A DNA stretch of 64,000 nucleotides. Origin: Sequoia sempervirens (taxonomy: Eukaryota > Streptophyta > Pinopsida > Cupressales > Cupressaceae). The notes under the pieces were generated by a model. The model was not told the origin of the DNA, ran no database searches, and worked only from the letters and a program-made list of their open reading frames with translations. The DNA lies in the NCBI GenBank assembly GCA_007258455.2, contig VDFB02193867.1, positions 527,240,751 through 527,304,750 of the forward strand, written 5' to 3'. Shown here piece by piece: positions 46,005 to 55,764 of this stretch. Position 1 is the first letter of the stretch; the number at the start of each line of letters is the position of its first letter. Position numbers and translations under genes: made by a program.

Positions 46005-47986
46005 ATCTTTCAAGGTATAGAACTAAAAAATCAAAAATTTGGAAAATGTTTTGAAGAAATGGTTACTTTGGTGAAAACTTGGCAAATAGGTGTCTTGATG
46101 ACAACAAAAAAATCAAAAAAGAAAAAAATCCAAAAAAAAAATCAGAAAAAGGATAAAAAATAATAAAGAGAAAAAATATCCTCTAGTGAAAACCACTTCA
46201 GTGGCACTTTGAACAAGTACCTTGGTGAAAACTTAGCAAATAGGTGCCTTGTGTAAATAAGCACTTTCCATCCACCAAGATCTTCACAACTTGTCCTACA
46301 TCATCCATCCATTACGTTTCCACCATCCATCACATTTAGATCTCCATCCATCACTCATCCACTTGCATCTACATCATAGCTTGGTCATGTTTTCGTATCA
46401 TGATCCCTCCTAGTACTACTCAACCCATCCTTAAGGTCAGTTTGTCTTTCCTTTATCAGAGTAGTCTATTGCATCACACTGGGGGCATGTTCTCATCAGA
46501 TCAGATTCATGTATATTCTTAAAGTCCTAAAATTAGAAAATCCAAAAACATCAAAACATCAAAAAATCCTAAAACATCACAAAAAACACCAAAATCCAAA
46601 AAACATTCAAAACAAATCAAAATCCCAAAATAGGTCAAAAAGTCAATTAAAAAAATTCAAAAACAAAGTCCTCTTGTCAAACTATGGGTCTTTGAGCCTT
46701 GAATGTAGGAAAGGTTGATTTTTTATCATCCCCCGAGACACTTAGGTCAGTCCTTTAGGAGTTCATCATAATAAACTGACATTTCATCATGTATATTGTC
46801 ATCTGTAAGTCGGTCAAGTTGTGATTCAAACTACGTGGTCTCTGCGTGTATAATGTACACAAGGCTAATATGTTGATCAACCCATGAGGCCCCTAGGATA
46901 GGTCTTTAGGTTAGTCTCTTGGTCAAAATCTCAAAAAACCCCAAAACATTGGAAAATCACAAAATCAAAACATTTGAAAATATTGAAAAATACCAAAAAC
47001 ATCCTCAAAACATTGCAAAACTCCAAAAACATCCAAATATTTGAAAAAATCCATTTGTCTCATCTCGCTTGCACCCGCAATAACATCACTCATAATAAAC
47101 AATCATCATTCTCAACCTTTGGTGAAGCAATTAGAAACAAGTCTAGCAGGTTAAAAGTGAAGGCTCAAAATCATCAAGTCTCGGGTCTAAGTCAGTACGT
47201 AAGCAAGTTGGTCAACTCTCTATGTTGATAACCTATCATCTAATTTGGTCCCATATCAATCATTTAAAAGAACACTTAAGATAAACGAAATGGTGTGCCA
47301 CCATCCACTAACATGTCTTAGGATGCATCCTTCCTACAATGGGCATTATCTTTTGGCTATTGTTTCAGTTTTTGTCCTTAAAAACACATCCCCTTTTGGT
47401 TAGCGGTATTGAAGAACACCAACTTGTTTGTTTACTTTATCTTTTTCTTTTGACTTATCTTATTGTGCTCATTCCAAGGACTGCTCGATGATATCCAAAC
47501 AGAGGATTTAGAGAAATAGGAATAGGGAAACAATCATTATCTTTTGTCTATTGTGCTTGTTTGACATTCTCGTAATATAACTTGGCGAATACTTGCTTTG
47601 TTAGGTATGTATGGAGGGTGTTTTGGGCAACTTGTTGACTATTGCATTGATGGGTTATACCTTTCTGTGTTTTGGTTTGAGGTGTTTGAAACTTCTAAAG
47701 TGCATCCTAGCAAGGTTTTCGTATGTCAGGTGTAAACAACGATACTTCTATCTATTTTTCAAGTCAAAGTTCATCACATTGGGTACATCACCATCCTAGT
47801 TCTCTATACCTTGACGCATCGTACCACATGTGTTATCAAACATAAGAAAATTGGCCCTTTGAAAATCCCAACTCCTCGGCAAGTAGTCATCATCATTTGC
47901 ATATTCATCATCTTGTGTCTTGTTGAAATGACTTCTTCTCTTTCATCCCTTCTTGCTCATCACACTAACAAGGTATTATGATACTT
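46005..47986. other. 3' region of element B, simple-sequence rich
   Basis: No gene is recognised. A 30-bp direct repeat TTGGTGAAAACTTGGCAAAT (first 20 bases) occurs at 46068 and, with one change, at 46222. Two A-rich tracts with CCAAAACATC-like units lie at 46520-46660 and 46925-47050. Confidence 0.5.
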
Positions 47987-47987
47987 G

Positions 47988-48029
<42 letters not shown>

Positions 48030-49060
48030 GTCGTCATCAATCCTGCATCCACAAATCATTAGCATATTGCATCAACATATCATATAGGAAACACATGCAT
48101 TGCATTGTCATCATCATATAAACATATTATTATAAGTATTTTCCATAAATTAGCACATCCCTTTCTCATTCACATTACATCCATTTTTTGCATCACATTG
48201 CATTCATCATTGTATAACATTCATTTGCATCAACATTTCATAATCATTTCACATTAACACATACTGCATAATCATACATAATAGGTACATAAGCATTATA
48301 CATAATACATTGCATTATAAGCATATTCACATCACACAAACAGTATAAAGTCATCTCCCACATTACATTAATTTTTGCGTTAAACATCATCATACCACTT
48401 TTCATTAACATATCATTTTATATATTACATCACATCACATAAATGCATCACATACATTACATGTTTAGGATAATATATTTGTTATTCTAAGCATCTTAAA
48501 ACCATCTCATTTGCATCATCGATACATATCATATAAAACATGACCATTGCATTCACATTGCATTATATTGTCCATTAATCATCCATTCCAATATATAGAA
48601 CACTATATAAATAACATCACAATCATTGCATAAATCATTCCACATCATTATAAGCATAAATAGGAACATAACAATCCATTACATGCAAAGTGTACTTCCA
48701 TCCATAATCATTTTATAAGCATGGTTCACATATTATTTTGCATATACACCATAGATAATTTCCATATCATTTTGCATATTACATTTCATATCGCATATCA
48801 TCATTTGCATCAACATAAATAGATCATCATATAAATCATAATCATCATCCATTCATAAATCCATCTGAATACCATTAATAAAACAACATAATATAAGATC
48901 TAGTCATAATGCATACATCATCAAAAAGAAATGTATCCATTGCATCACATCATAAACATCATTGCGTAGCATATAAAAATATAATCACCATAAAATGCAT
49001 AAATAAGTGGTACACATAACAAAATCGTCATCTCATATATATCATCATCGGGTAACTGTC
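47987..49060. repeat. (ATC)n microsatellite and long CAT-rich low-complexity tract
   Basis: An uninterrupted ATC repeat of about 16 units spans 47988-48037. It is followed by about 1 kb of degenerate CAT, GCAT and CACAT-like words with no coding signal. The tract lies between the integrase and the antisense PMD frame of element B. Confidence 0.8.
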
Positions 49061-49149
49061 ATAGTACAAAATAATTAGATCACTGTACATGTGTGTCAAT
49101 AAGTACAAAAAGGCCCATCGGGCTATCAAAAAGGAGTCCATAAGGCACG

Positions 49150-50965
49150 AAAAGTATCATCTCGATCAAAACAAGGTCTACCCATCCTGTCTGTTGCCCT
49201 CGCCCTTATCACCGTGACCCTATGCTAGTCTGTGGTTGGTCCACTACGAGTAGTTTGGGGCCCACTCTACTCTAGGCACGGTCTGATGATAATGCATGTA
49301 GTAGTAATCCACCTCCCGGATGGCCTCCCTGTAAGACCGAATGGACACTGTGCTCTATGAGGAGGCTGCCATGCTCTCCAACTATTGTCGCTGACCCATC
49401 TCTATGAATTCTTGTAGCTTTGTGGCCTGCCTCTACAAAATAGCCTAGTCCCTCTTAGCCTTGATCTAATCTCCCTCGGTCCTAGCCTGATCCCTCTCTG
49501 TTATCATGGTCTGAACCTAGGCCTGCAATTTCACAATCAATGCATCTTGAGGATCTACCTTCCTTACTGGTTGCCCTATTGGTTGTGCTCATGGAGGCTT
49601 TACTTGAGGTTGATCCTCACCCCCAGCTCGTGGTGGCGCACTTGCTTGCTCCTGCTACCTAGCTAGCACCTACTGCTGATCTTGCATCTGCACATTAGCA
49701 TAACTTGGCTGAACTGGTTGAACTGGGGGCTTGACTGGCTGATCCTGACGTGCGTCATCTCTTCGTCCTCATCCTCCCCCTCTACCTCTCATCCTCTACC
49801 AAGTGGGGATTGCTTTTGGAACTGTCAAACATAGGGGAGGCCGAAACCCGTCTTTGTATGCTTGTGTGATGTCGGGATCCACAAGCCCCTAATCATAAAC
49901 CCAAGGCTAAGCCACCAATTGTCCAAAGCTGTCCATGGCCTCTAAAGCAGGAATGTATTGCCCCCATGAAGCTTGTGACATGGTGCAGGAAAATACGGCC
50001 ACATAATCATCATCTGGCTAGTCCTGTGGCTCGCCGAATTGTCGCTGAACACGCCTAGGCAGATACCTCTCCACCATAGTATGCTCCCGCCCCTACATAA
50101 ATCGGTCTTGGCAGGCAAAGAAAATCTAATTTGCATCATCAGCCCATCCGGGCTGACCAAGGTATGGGCGCAGGTAAAAGTTGGCATCTCATCCAGGACT
50201 CTCCTCTAGTAGGGAATCTCGTGCTCACCTGTGTGTGTGAAGGACACCACCTCTGTAGCGCCATACAAGGGGATCATCAGGCCCCATCGGTACTGCAACA
50301 ACTTGCAGCCAAAAAATAGTAATGTGCTCCCACATCCATATGTGGAGAAGTGTCACCCCTGCCTCGAGTGCTCTTCCATCAAGGTAGACGCACTCATGTA
50401 GATCTCTATAAAGTGAAGCAAGAAGAACAGGCCCCCAAGCAAAATGAGTAGGCTTGTCATGCATCACCATGCGCTCCCAGTAGAGTCCCCGACTAGGACT
50501 AAAGTACCAACCTCGTTGATCAAGGGCAACAAGACCTAAAATAATGGCCACAACAACCAAGTAGAAGGGGGAGGTGAGAGCCCTATGACACTCAAGCTCA
50601 ATCTGACCCTCGCAAATGATAATGTCCTCTGTGGCGAGGACTGTGTGATAGGCATCCTGCTCGACATCCATGTCAAAAATAATGTGCTGACCATGAATCA
50701 GCAATCTTAGGATGTGCCACACGTCCTCCAAGGTGACAGTGGCCTCACCAGTAGGAAGGTGGAAAGACGAGGTTTTACTGTGCCATCTCTCAGCAAGCGT
50801 TGACATCATCCCAAGATTGGTACACACAGGCGCTATGTATGCAATGTGCCATAGCCCCATGTCCCATAATCGATCCTGCTCTTTGTCACTAAGGTCTCGC
50901 AAGTAACTGAAGAGATCTCACAACCTGTGCTCTAAGGAATAGAGCTCCCTCACCGCGTCCTGCAT
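49150..50965 (-). pseudogene. Antisense plant mobile domain (PMD) protein of element B
   Basis: Read leftwards from ATG at 50965, one frame starts MQDAVRELYSLEHRL, meets one stop (TGA, probably from CGA) and runs to 50225. Its core reads LWHIAYI, LAERWHSKTSSFHLPTGEAT, VTLEDVWHILRLLIHG and DQRGWYFSPSRG. The W-x-x-x-T-x-x-FHLPxGExTxTLEDV motif is the hallmark of the plant mobile domain (MAIN/MAIL-like family). After a frameshift near 50225 the frame goes on with EIPYYRRVLDEMPTF and VERYLPRRVQRQFGEPQ, the usual PMD C-terminal part, then a Gln/Pro-rich and probably coiled tail to about 49150. The region is visibly richer in GC than its surroundings. In plants PMD proteins act in silencing and genome stability, and PMDs also occur in transposons. 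This copy is broken. Confidence 0.82.
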
Positions 50966-51330
50966 TAGGAAGGGTCATCATGTTAAATTTTTTGAAAAAT
51001 TTCATGTCGAGCATCCAAGAAACCACTCCAATGTCGCTATCTGTGAAGGTGTTGTTTGATTTTTTATCAAAATGTGATGTTGGGGCACAAAATGCCAAAA
51101 GTGCACCACCATGGTGCACTTTTCTTCCGAACATTACAGTTTAAGAAGATTCTTGTCGATAAATAACCGTTGTGTCACACTTTGGAAATAACCCCACGGG
51201 CCATGACCTCAGCATTGAAGTTTGGAGTTTATTTCCAAACTCCACCGCCGCGGTGCAATCTGACACCAGGTGTTGCAGTTTGATTTTTGAGCGACACTAT
51301 ATAGCGCCGCTACAAAAAAACTAATTTTAA
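50966..51330 (-). promoter_or_regulatory. Candidate leader or promoter region of the antisense PMD frame
   Basis: Read on the - strand, 51310-51230 contains AGCGGCGCTATATAGTGTCG, then ATCAAACTGCAACACC and GATTGCACCGCGGCGGTGGA. The same blocks in the same order lie in the sense leader of B (AGCGGCGCTATAAACACCG, ATCAAACTGTGACGCC, GATTGCACCGTTGGAG near 53470-53545). A TATA-like CTATATAG lies at about 51296-51303. The region therefore looks like an inverted, diverged copy of the element's own leader placed in front of the antisense gene. Whether it promotes transcription is inference. Confidence 0.5.
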
Positions 51331-51853
51331 ATGCATTAAATGAACACTAAAAATGAGAAATAAAGCTCAAGTAAGGATCACTTACCAGTGCTCCAATGCT
51401 AGGTGGTTGCTGGTATGTCCAGACTCGGTTGGAAATGTGCATTGAGAGTTGTCGTTGTGCCATATTGTCAAGAGGTCAGAGGTCAAATCTCAAGGTTGCT
51501 AGATGGCTTTGTGTGAAAATGAATTGAAAGTGACCCCTTGAAGCCTTTTTAAGCCTAAAAATTAGGGTTTTTTCATCCCGATTGGCTATCTTACTAGGGT
51601 TTTACAATGTTATATTGCATTTAGACACATTTTTGGCCTCCTTGAGCCTTTTTGGACCTGTTGGGCACCTTGTCCTCTTTTTTTGTGAGATCACCCAAAA
51701 ATTGAAATTTTCGTCCAATCTCTTAAGGGGGCAATATATTGGCATGTTTTCTCTCACTGAGCAGCAGTGAGGCAAGATAATGAAAATGATTTTTTTTTTT
51801 GCTTTGACCGAGATTGTTTATTCTTTGAACCAACACAATGAGTGCATTGCTTC

Positions 51854-51867
51854 AAAGAGGGGAAAAA
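51854..51867 (+). promoter_or_regulatory. Polypurine tract of element B
   Basis: AAAGAGGGGAAAAA directly abuts the TGTAGACA start of the second LTR. It marks 51868 as the true 3' LTR start of B and primes second-strand synthesis in LTR elements. Confidence 0.88.
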
Positions 51868-53152
51868 TGTAGACATGTACAATGTACTGATTGACATTGT
51901 GCATCTGATCCTAACCACTAACATCATTTCGTCTTGAATCATCCCTCAGTTTAACCATTTAATCAAATACATTTATTTGATTAAATTCATCAATATTCCT
52001 CTCTTAATTAAATAAATTAGTTATCTAATTAAGTCACATTTTCTCAATAATTAAATTAACCATTTTGATCTAATTATCCTATTTAATTAAATAATTAATT
52101 TTATTTGATTAAATCTCTTAAGTCTATCTATTAAATTAAATAAATTAAAACCTTATTTAGTTTAATCTAACAACATCTCTTTTAATTAAATAAATCAAAA
52201 TCTTTATTTAATTAATTTCTTATCACATTCTTCTCATATTTGATTTAAATAAATCCACAAATTTAAATCAAATAGGTCACATCATTTAACCCCCTTCATT
52301 AAATTAATTAACTTTGATTAATTTAATCTCCTCCCATGTCCCATCCTCTAGCTTTTACCACTTGCACATGAAAATAGATTTAATTGATTTATTAAATCTC
52401 CATTTTCCTTAACAAGGCATCTTTTAAGAAATATTCATCAAGTTTGAATTCAAAATCCAAGTTGACATGTACATGGACAACATGGCATTTACTCTCTCTT
52501 ACATGTCCTTTGCTTTGAGCCAAGTGGCATTCAATGCATTCTTCCTTCCCTCTTGCATGTCATTTCAACAAATTCAAAATTCAAAAATATGCATTTATTG
52601 GCAAAATCCTCAAAACTTGCACATCCTCCATCCACTCATAGGTTGACAAGTGGCACTTTTCCATTGGTTGAATGTTAGTCCCACATTGCTCTATTTTGGA
52701 CATTCATCCATCAATCTCATCTATAAATAAGAGGCTAATCTCCTCATTTCATCATCCGCAATTTGAGTAAACTTACTATGCTCAAATCATTAGCAAATTC
52801 CATCCATTATCATTGAATCTTAGCTAGGTTATGTAGATTTTTCCATTGGAGCACTCATCAAGCATCAACAAAGTGGATCAAATTTCTTCATCAAATCACC
52901 ATTGCATCATTGGAGTTGGGAAATGGTCAATTTTCATATCAAATTGACACCAATTCCCTCAAGAGATTAGAAGTTTGTTTTCTTTAGAATAGGATTTGAT
53001 ATGCTTTTAAATTTCATTGTGTTTTTCATTTCATATTCTATCTCTTTTTCTATTCAAATAAATTTCTTGAGGAATCCTTGTTCTTGCTTGCATTTCAGCT
53101 TCTAATGTGTTTGTTCATGTTGTTTTACAGGCATTGGGATTGGGATTCAACA
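51868..53152 (+). repeat. Second (complete) LTR of element B
   Basis: The 1285-bp repeat starts TGTAGACATG after the polypurine tract and ends GGGATTCAACA. It matches 33706-34984. It is followed not by flanking DNA but by another PBS-like TTTGGTGCTAGAAGGAGG and interior sequence. Confidence 0.9.
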
Positions 53153-53840
53153 TTTGGTGCTAGAAGGAGGCTAATCTCACCTTTCAATCACATTTCTTTT
53201 ATCAAATTTATGCATTTTTCTTTGTTTACAGGTTCAACATCGTTGTTCAGCACCGCTGGTTCTCTAGCATCACTATACAAGACCACTAGAAATTCAAAAT
53301 TCAACGCTGAAGTCTTCTCGCCCAAGATTTTGAATTTCAAATTGCACCGCTTGACCAATTAGACCCACAAGAATTGGAATTTAAAAAAAAAATCAAACTG
53401 CACTGCTGGGAAAAAAGGCAAAACATTCACGCTCACTAGTCTGACTGCAGAGCGACGCTGACTGGTAAGCGGCGCTATAAACACCGTTAGAGAAATCAAA
53501 CTGTGACGCCTTCACGGATTGCACCGTTGGAGGGGAGTATGAAGTAAAATTTAATTTTCAGCACATGTTTTTTTTCAATTACTACTTCTGTCTATTTTCT
53601 ATCTTTTTGACCTTTGTTTTGCAAAATATAACTAATTTTTCTTGTAGGTTGAATCGATTAAAGACGAAGAGGAAGAAAAGCATGATGAGGTCATCTCACA
53701 AAAACAAGTGTTTTTAAACACTTTAGTGCTTGTTTAACACTTTTTGAGGATTCATTAGTCCTCTTGAGGAAAATTTGTCATCTTTTTAGGCTTAGGATCC
53801 ACTAATTTTGTTTGGGCTTTAGAAAGAACTTTTCAATTTT
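53153..53840 (+). repeat. Second copy of the start of the B interior
   Basis: These 688 bp match 34985-35665, including PBS, leader blocks and the TTTAGGCTTAGGATCCAC segment. The match stops at CTTTTCAATTTT, where the sequence jumps into the middle of an LTR. No coding function is seen; an open frame at 53078-53362 is accidental. Confidence 0.88.
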
Positions 53841-54391
53841 ATTGGCACAATCCTCAAAACTTGCACATCCTCGATCCACTGATAGGTTGACAAGTGGCAC
53901 TTTTCCATTGGCTGAATGTTAGTTCCACATTGCTCTATTTTGGACATTCATCCATCAATCTCATCTATAAATAAGAGGCTAATCTCCTCATTTCATCATC
54001 CACAATTTGAGTAAACTTACTATGCTCAAATCATTAGCAAATTCCATCCATTATCATTGAATCTTAGCTAGGTTATGCAGATTTTTCCATTGGAGCACTC
54101 ATCAAGCATCAACAAAGTGGATCAAATTTCTTCATCAAATCACCATTGCATCATTGGAGTTGGGAAAGGGCCAATTTTCAAATCAAATTGGCACCAATTC
54201 CCTCAAGAGATTAGGAGTTTGTTTGCTTTAGAATAGGATTTGATATCTTTTAAATTTCATTGCATTCTTCATTTCATATTCTATCTCTTTTGCTATTCAA
54301 ATGAATTTCTTGAGGAATGTTTGTTCTTTCTTGCATTTCACCTTCTAATGTGTTCATGTTGTTTTGTAGGTATTAGGATTGGGGTTCGACA
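53841..54391 (+). repeat. Third, 5'-truncated LTR of element B
   Basis: The 551 bp match the last 556 bp of the B LTR (34429-34984) from ATTGGCACAATCC to the end, which reads GGGGTTCGACA. A TAACC duplication follows. The first roughly 720 bp of this LTR are missing, lost together with the rest of the second interior in one deletion. Confidence 0.88.
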
Positions 54392-54396
54392 TAACC
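54392..54396. repeat. Right target-site duplication of element B (TAACC)
   Basis: TAACC follows the third LTR and matches GAACC at 33701-33705 in four of five positions. After it the integrase frame of A resumes. Confidence 0.75.
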
Positions 54397-55471
54397 TAAT
54401 CAAGTTGATAAGCTATTAGGAGAATTTCATGATGGGCCTTCAGGAGGCCACTTCACTGCAAGAACAACAACCCTAAAAATCATGTGGGCTAGTTATTATT
54501 GGTCAGTTCTGTTTAAGGATGCAATTGCCTGGGTTCATAGATGTGAAAAGTGTGCTATGTTTTTTGGAAAGCAGAGGCTTGCAGCTCTACCCCTACATTC
54601 AATTCAAGTAGAGCAACCATTTTCCAAGTGGGGTTTAGACTTTATTGGACAAATCAACTTGCCTTCAAGTGTGAGTCATAAGTGGATTCTTACTGCAATG
54701 AACTACTTCACTAAGTGGACCAAAGTTGTTGCTTTGAAAGAGGCAAACAAGAATTTTGTACTTAATTTCTATCAAGACTTAGTTTCGATATTTCGTACCC
54801 CAGATTCAATATTCTCTGACAATGGTTTAGCCTTTATTGGTTTGAGGTTTTTTTATTTTTCAGTTAGGAATAACATTTATTTGAACACATCTTCTAACTA
54901 TTATCCACGGGTAATGGGCAGGTAGAATCTACAAATAAGAATCTAATTCAGATAATCAAGAATATAGTTGAGGAGAATCAATAGACATGGCATGAAAATC
55001 TTAGTTTGGGCTAACAGGGTGACTCGTAAAAGGGCCACTAGGTGTTCTCCTTATGTACTTGCTTACAGAAAGGAAGCCCAATTGCATGTTTCTATTGAGT
55101 TACCAACTCCGAGTTTTGTTAAAGAGTTGGAATTACTAAATGAGCAGCCTCTTGAAGTGAGATTTGCATAGTTGATAGAGCTCGAAGAAACCAAAAAAGA
55201 AGCATTAAGGAAAATTGAAAGACATCAAGCTTAGATGAAGAGCTATTTTGACAAAAAGGAAAGACCATGAGAATTCATCATTGGTGCTTTGGTTTTTAAG
55301 TGGAATGAATATAAGAGAAGACCTAGACGACATTCCAAATTTGATGCAATTTGGTACGGACCTTATGTGATCACAGGGTGCAAGGAGCACAATGCTTTCC
55401 AACTTTCTAAGTTGACTGGAGAGGTGATGCCTATCCCAATTAATGGGATCCACCTCAAGAATTGCCTCTGA
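54397..55471 (+). pseudogene. Element A integrase, main part
   Basis: The frame resumes with LLGEFHDGPSGGHFTARTTT, the first half of the HHCC zinc site, and VHRCEKCAMFFGKQRLAALP, the CxxC half. The core follows with KWGLDFIGQINLPSSVSHKW, NYFTKWTKVVALKEAN and RTPDSIFSDNGLAFIG, giving the first two catalytic aspartates. The expected GQVEATNK motif appears as GQVESTNKNLIQ in a shifted frame near 54917-54955. The C-terminal frames at 54968-55171 and 55289-55471 read TRCSPYVLAYRKEAQLHVSI and IWYGPYVITGCKEHNAFQLS, the latter being the GPY/F motif of gypsy integrases. Stops and shifts make it inactive. Confidence 0.88.
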
Positions 55472-55764
55472 GATAAGTAATGTTTTGTAAATAGTAGAGT
55501 AGTTGCTGCAAATAAGTGCTTGACACACATTTCATTTCATTTTATTTTGCTTTCCCTAAGAGTTGCTACATATGTTTTGATTGGCCATCAGGGCCTGTTA
55601 GTTTGCTTGCAACATTGTTTGTTTTGTTTTGCTACTGTTTGGAGTATTGCTATTCAAATTTTTGAGTTTCATGAAGGGGAAAATTTGACTCCCTGCCCAA
55701 TGGAGTTTTAAAAGGCAACTGATCTAATGCTTAGCAGGCAAGCATTTAGCGGAAATGACCAAAA
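55472..55764 (+). other. Element A region between integrase and 3' LTR, with polypurine tract
   Basis: No gene is seen. GAAGGGGAAAA at 55673-55683 has the form of a polypurine tract. It lies about 80 bp before the point where similarity to the 5' LTR begins (55765). If it is the real tract, the 3' LTR starts near 55684-55686 and the 5' LTR copy is truncated at its outer end. Confidence 0.5.

Larger units (their letters stand above)
33706..54391 (+). mobile_element. Element B: giant Tat/Ogre-like Ty3/gypsy element with antisense PMD frame
   Basis: B is inserted in the integrase of A. It starts with a 1.28-kb LTR (33706-34984), then a 16.9-kb interior, a polypurine tract and a second LTR (51868-53152). 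Attached to this are 688 bp that repeat the start of the interior and a third, 5'-truncated LTR (53841-54391). The interior reads, on the + strand, a 2.7-kb leader, gag, protease, G-patch, RT, RNase H, archaeal-type RNase H and integrase, then a 5.9-kb 3' region. That 3' region contains a long - strand PMD frame. The order and the very long interior fit the Tat/Ogre branch. All sense frames carry stops or shifts. Confidence 0.88.

Noticed and set aside
47987..48037. Possible CRISPR-like or satellite array at the ATC repeat
   Set aside because: It is a plain trinucleotide microsatellite without spacers.
50712..50906. Open frame on the + strand opposite the PMD frame
   Set aside because: It is a shadow of the - strand PMD frame, which has the recognised motif.
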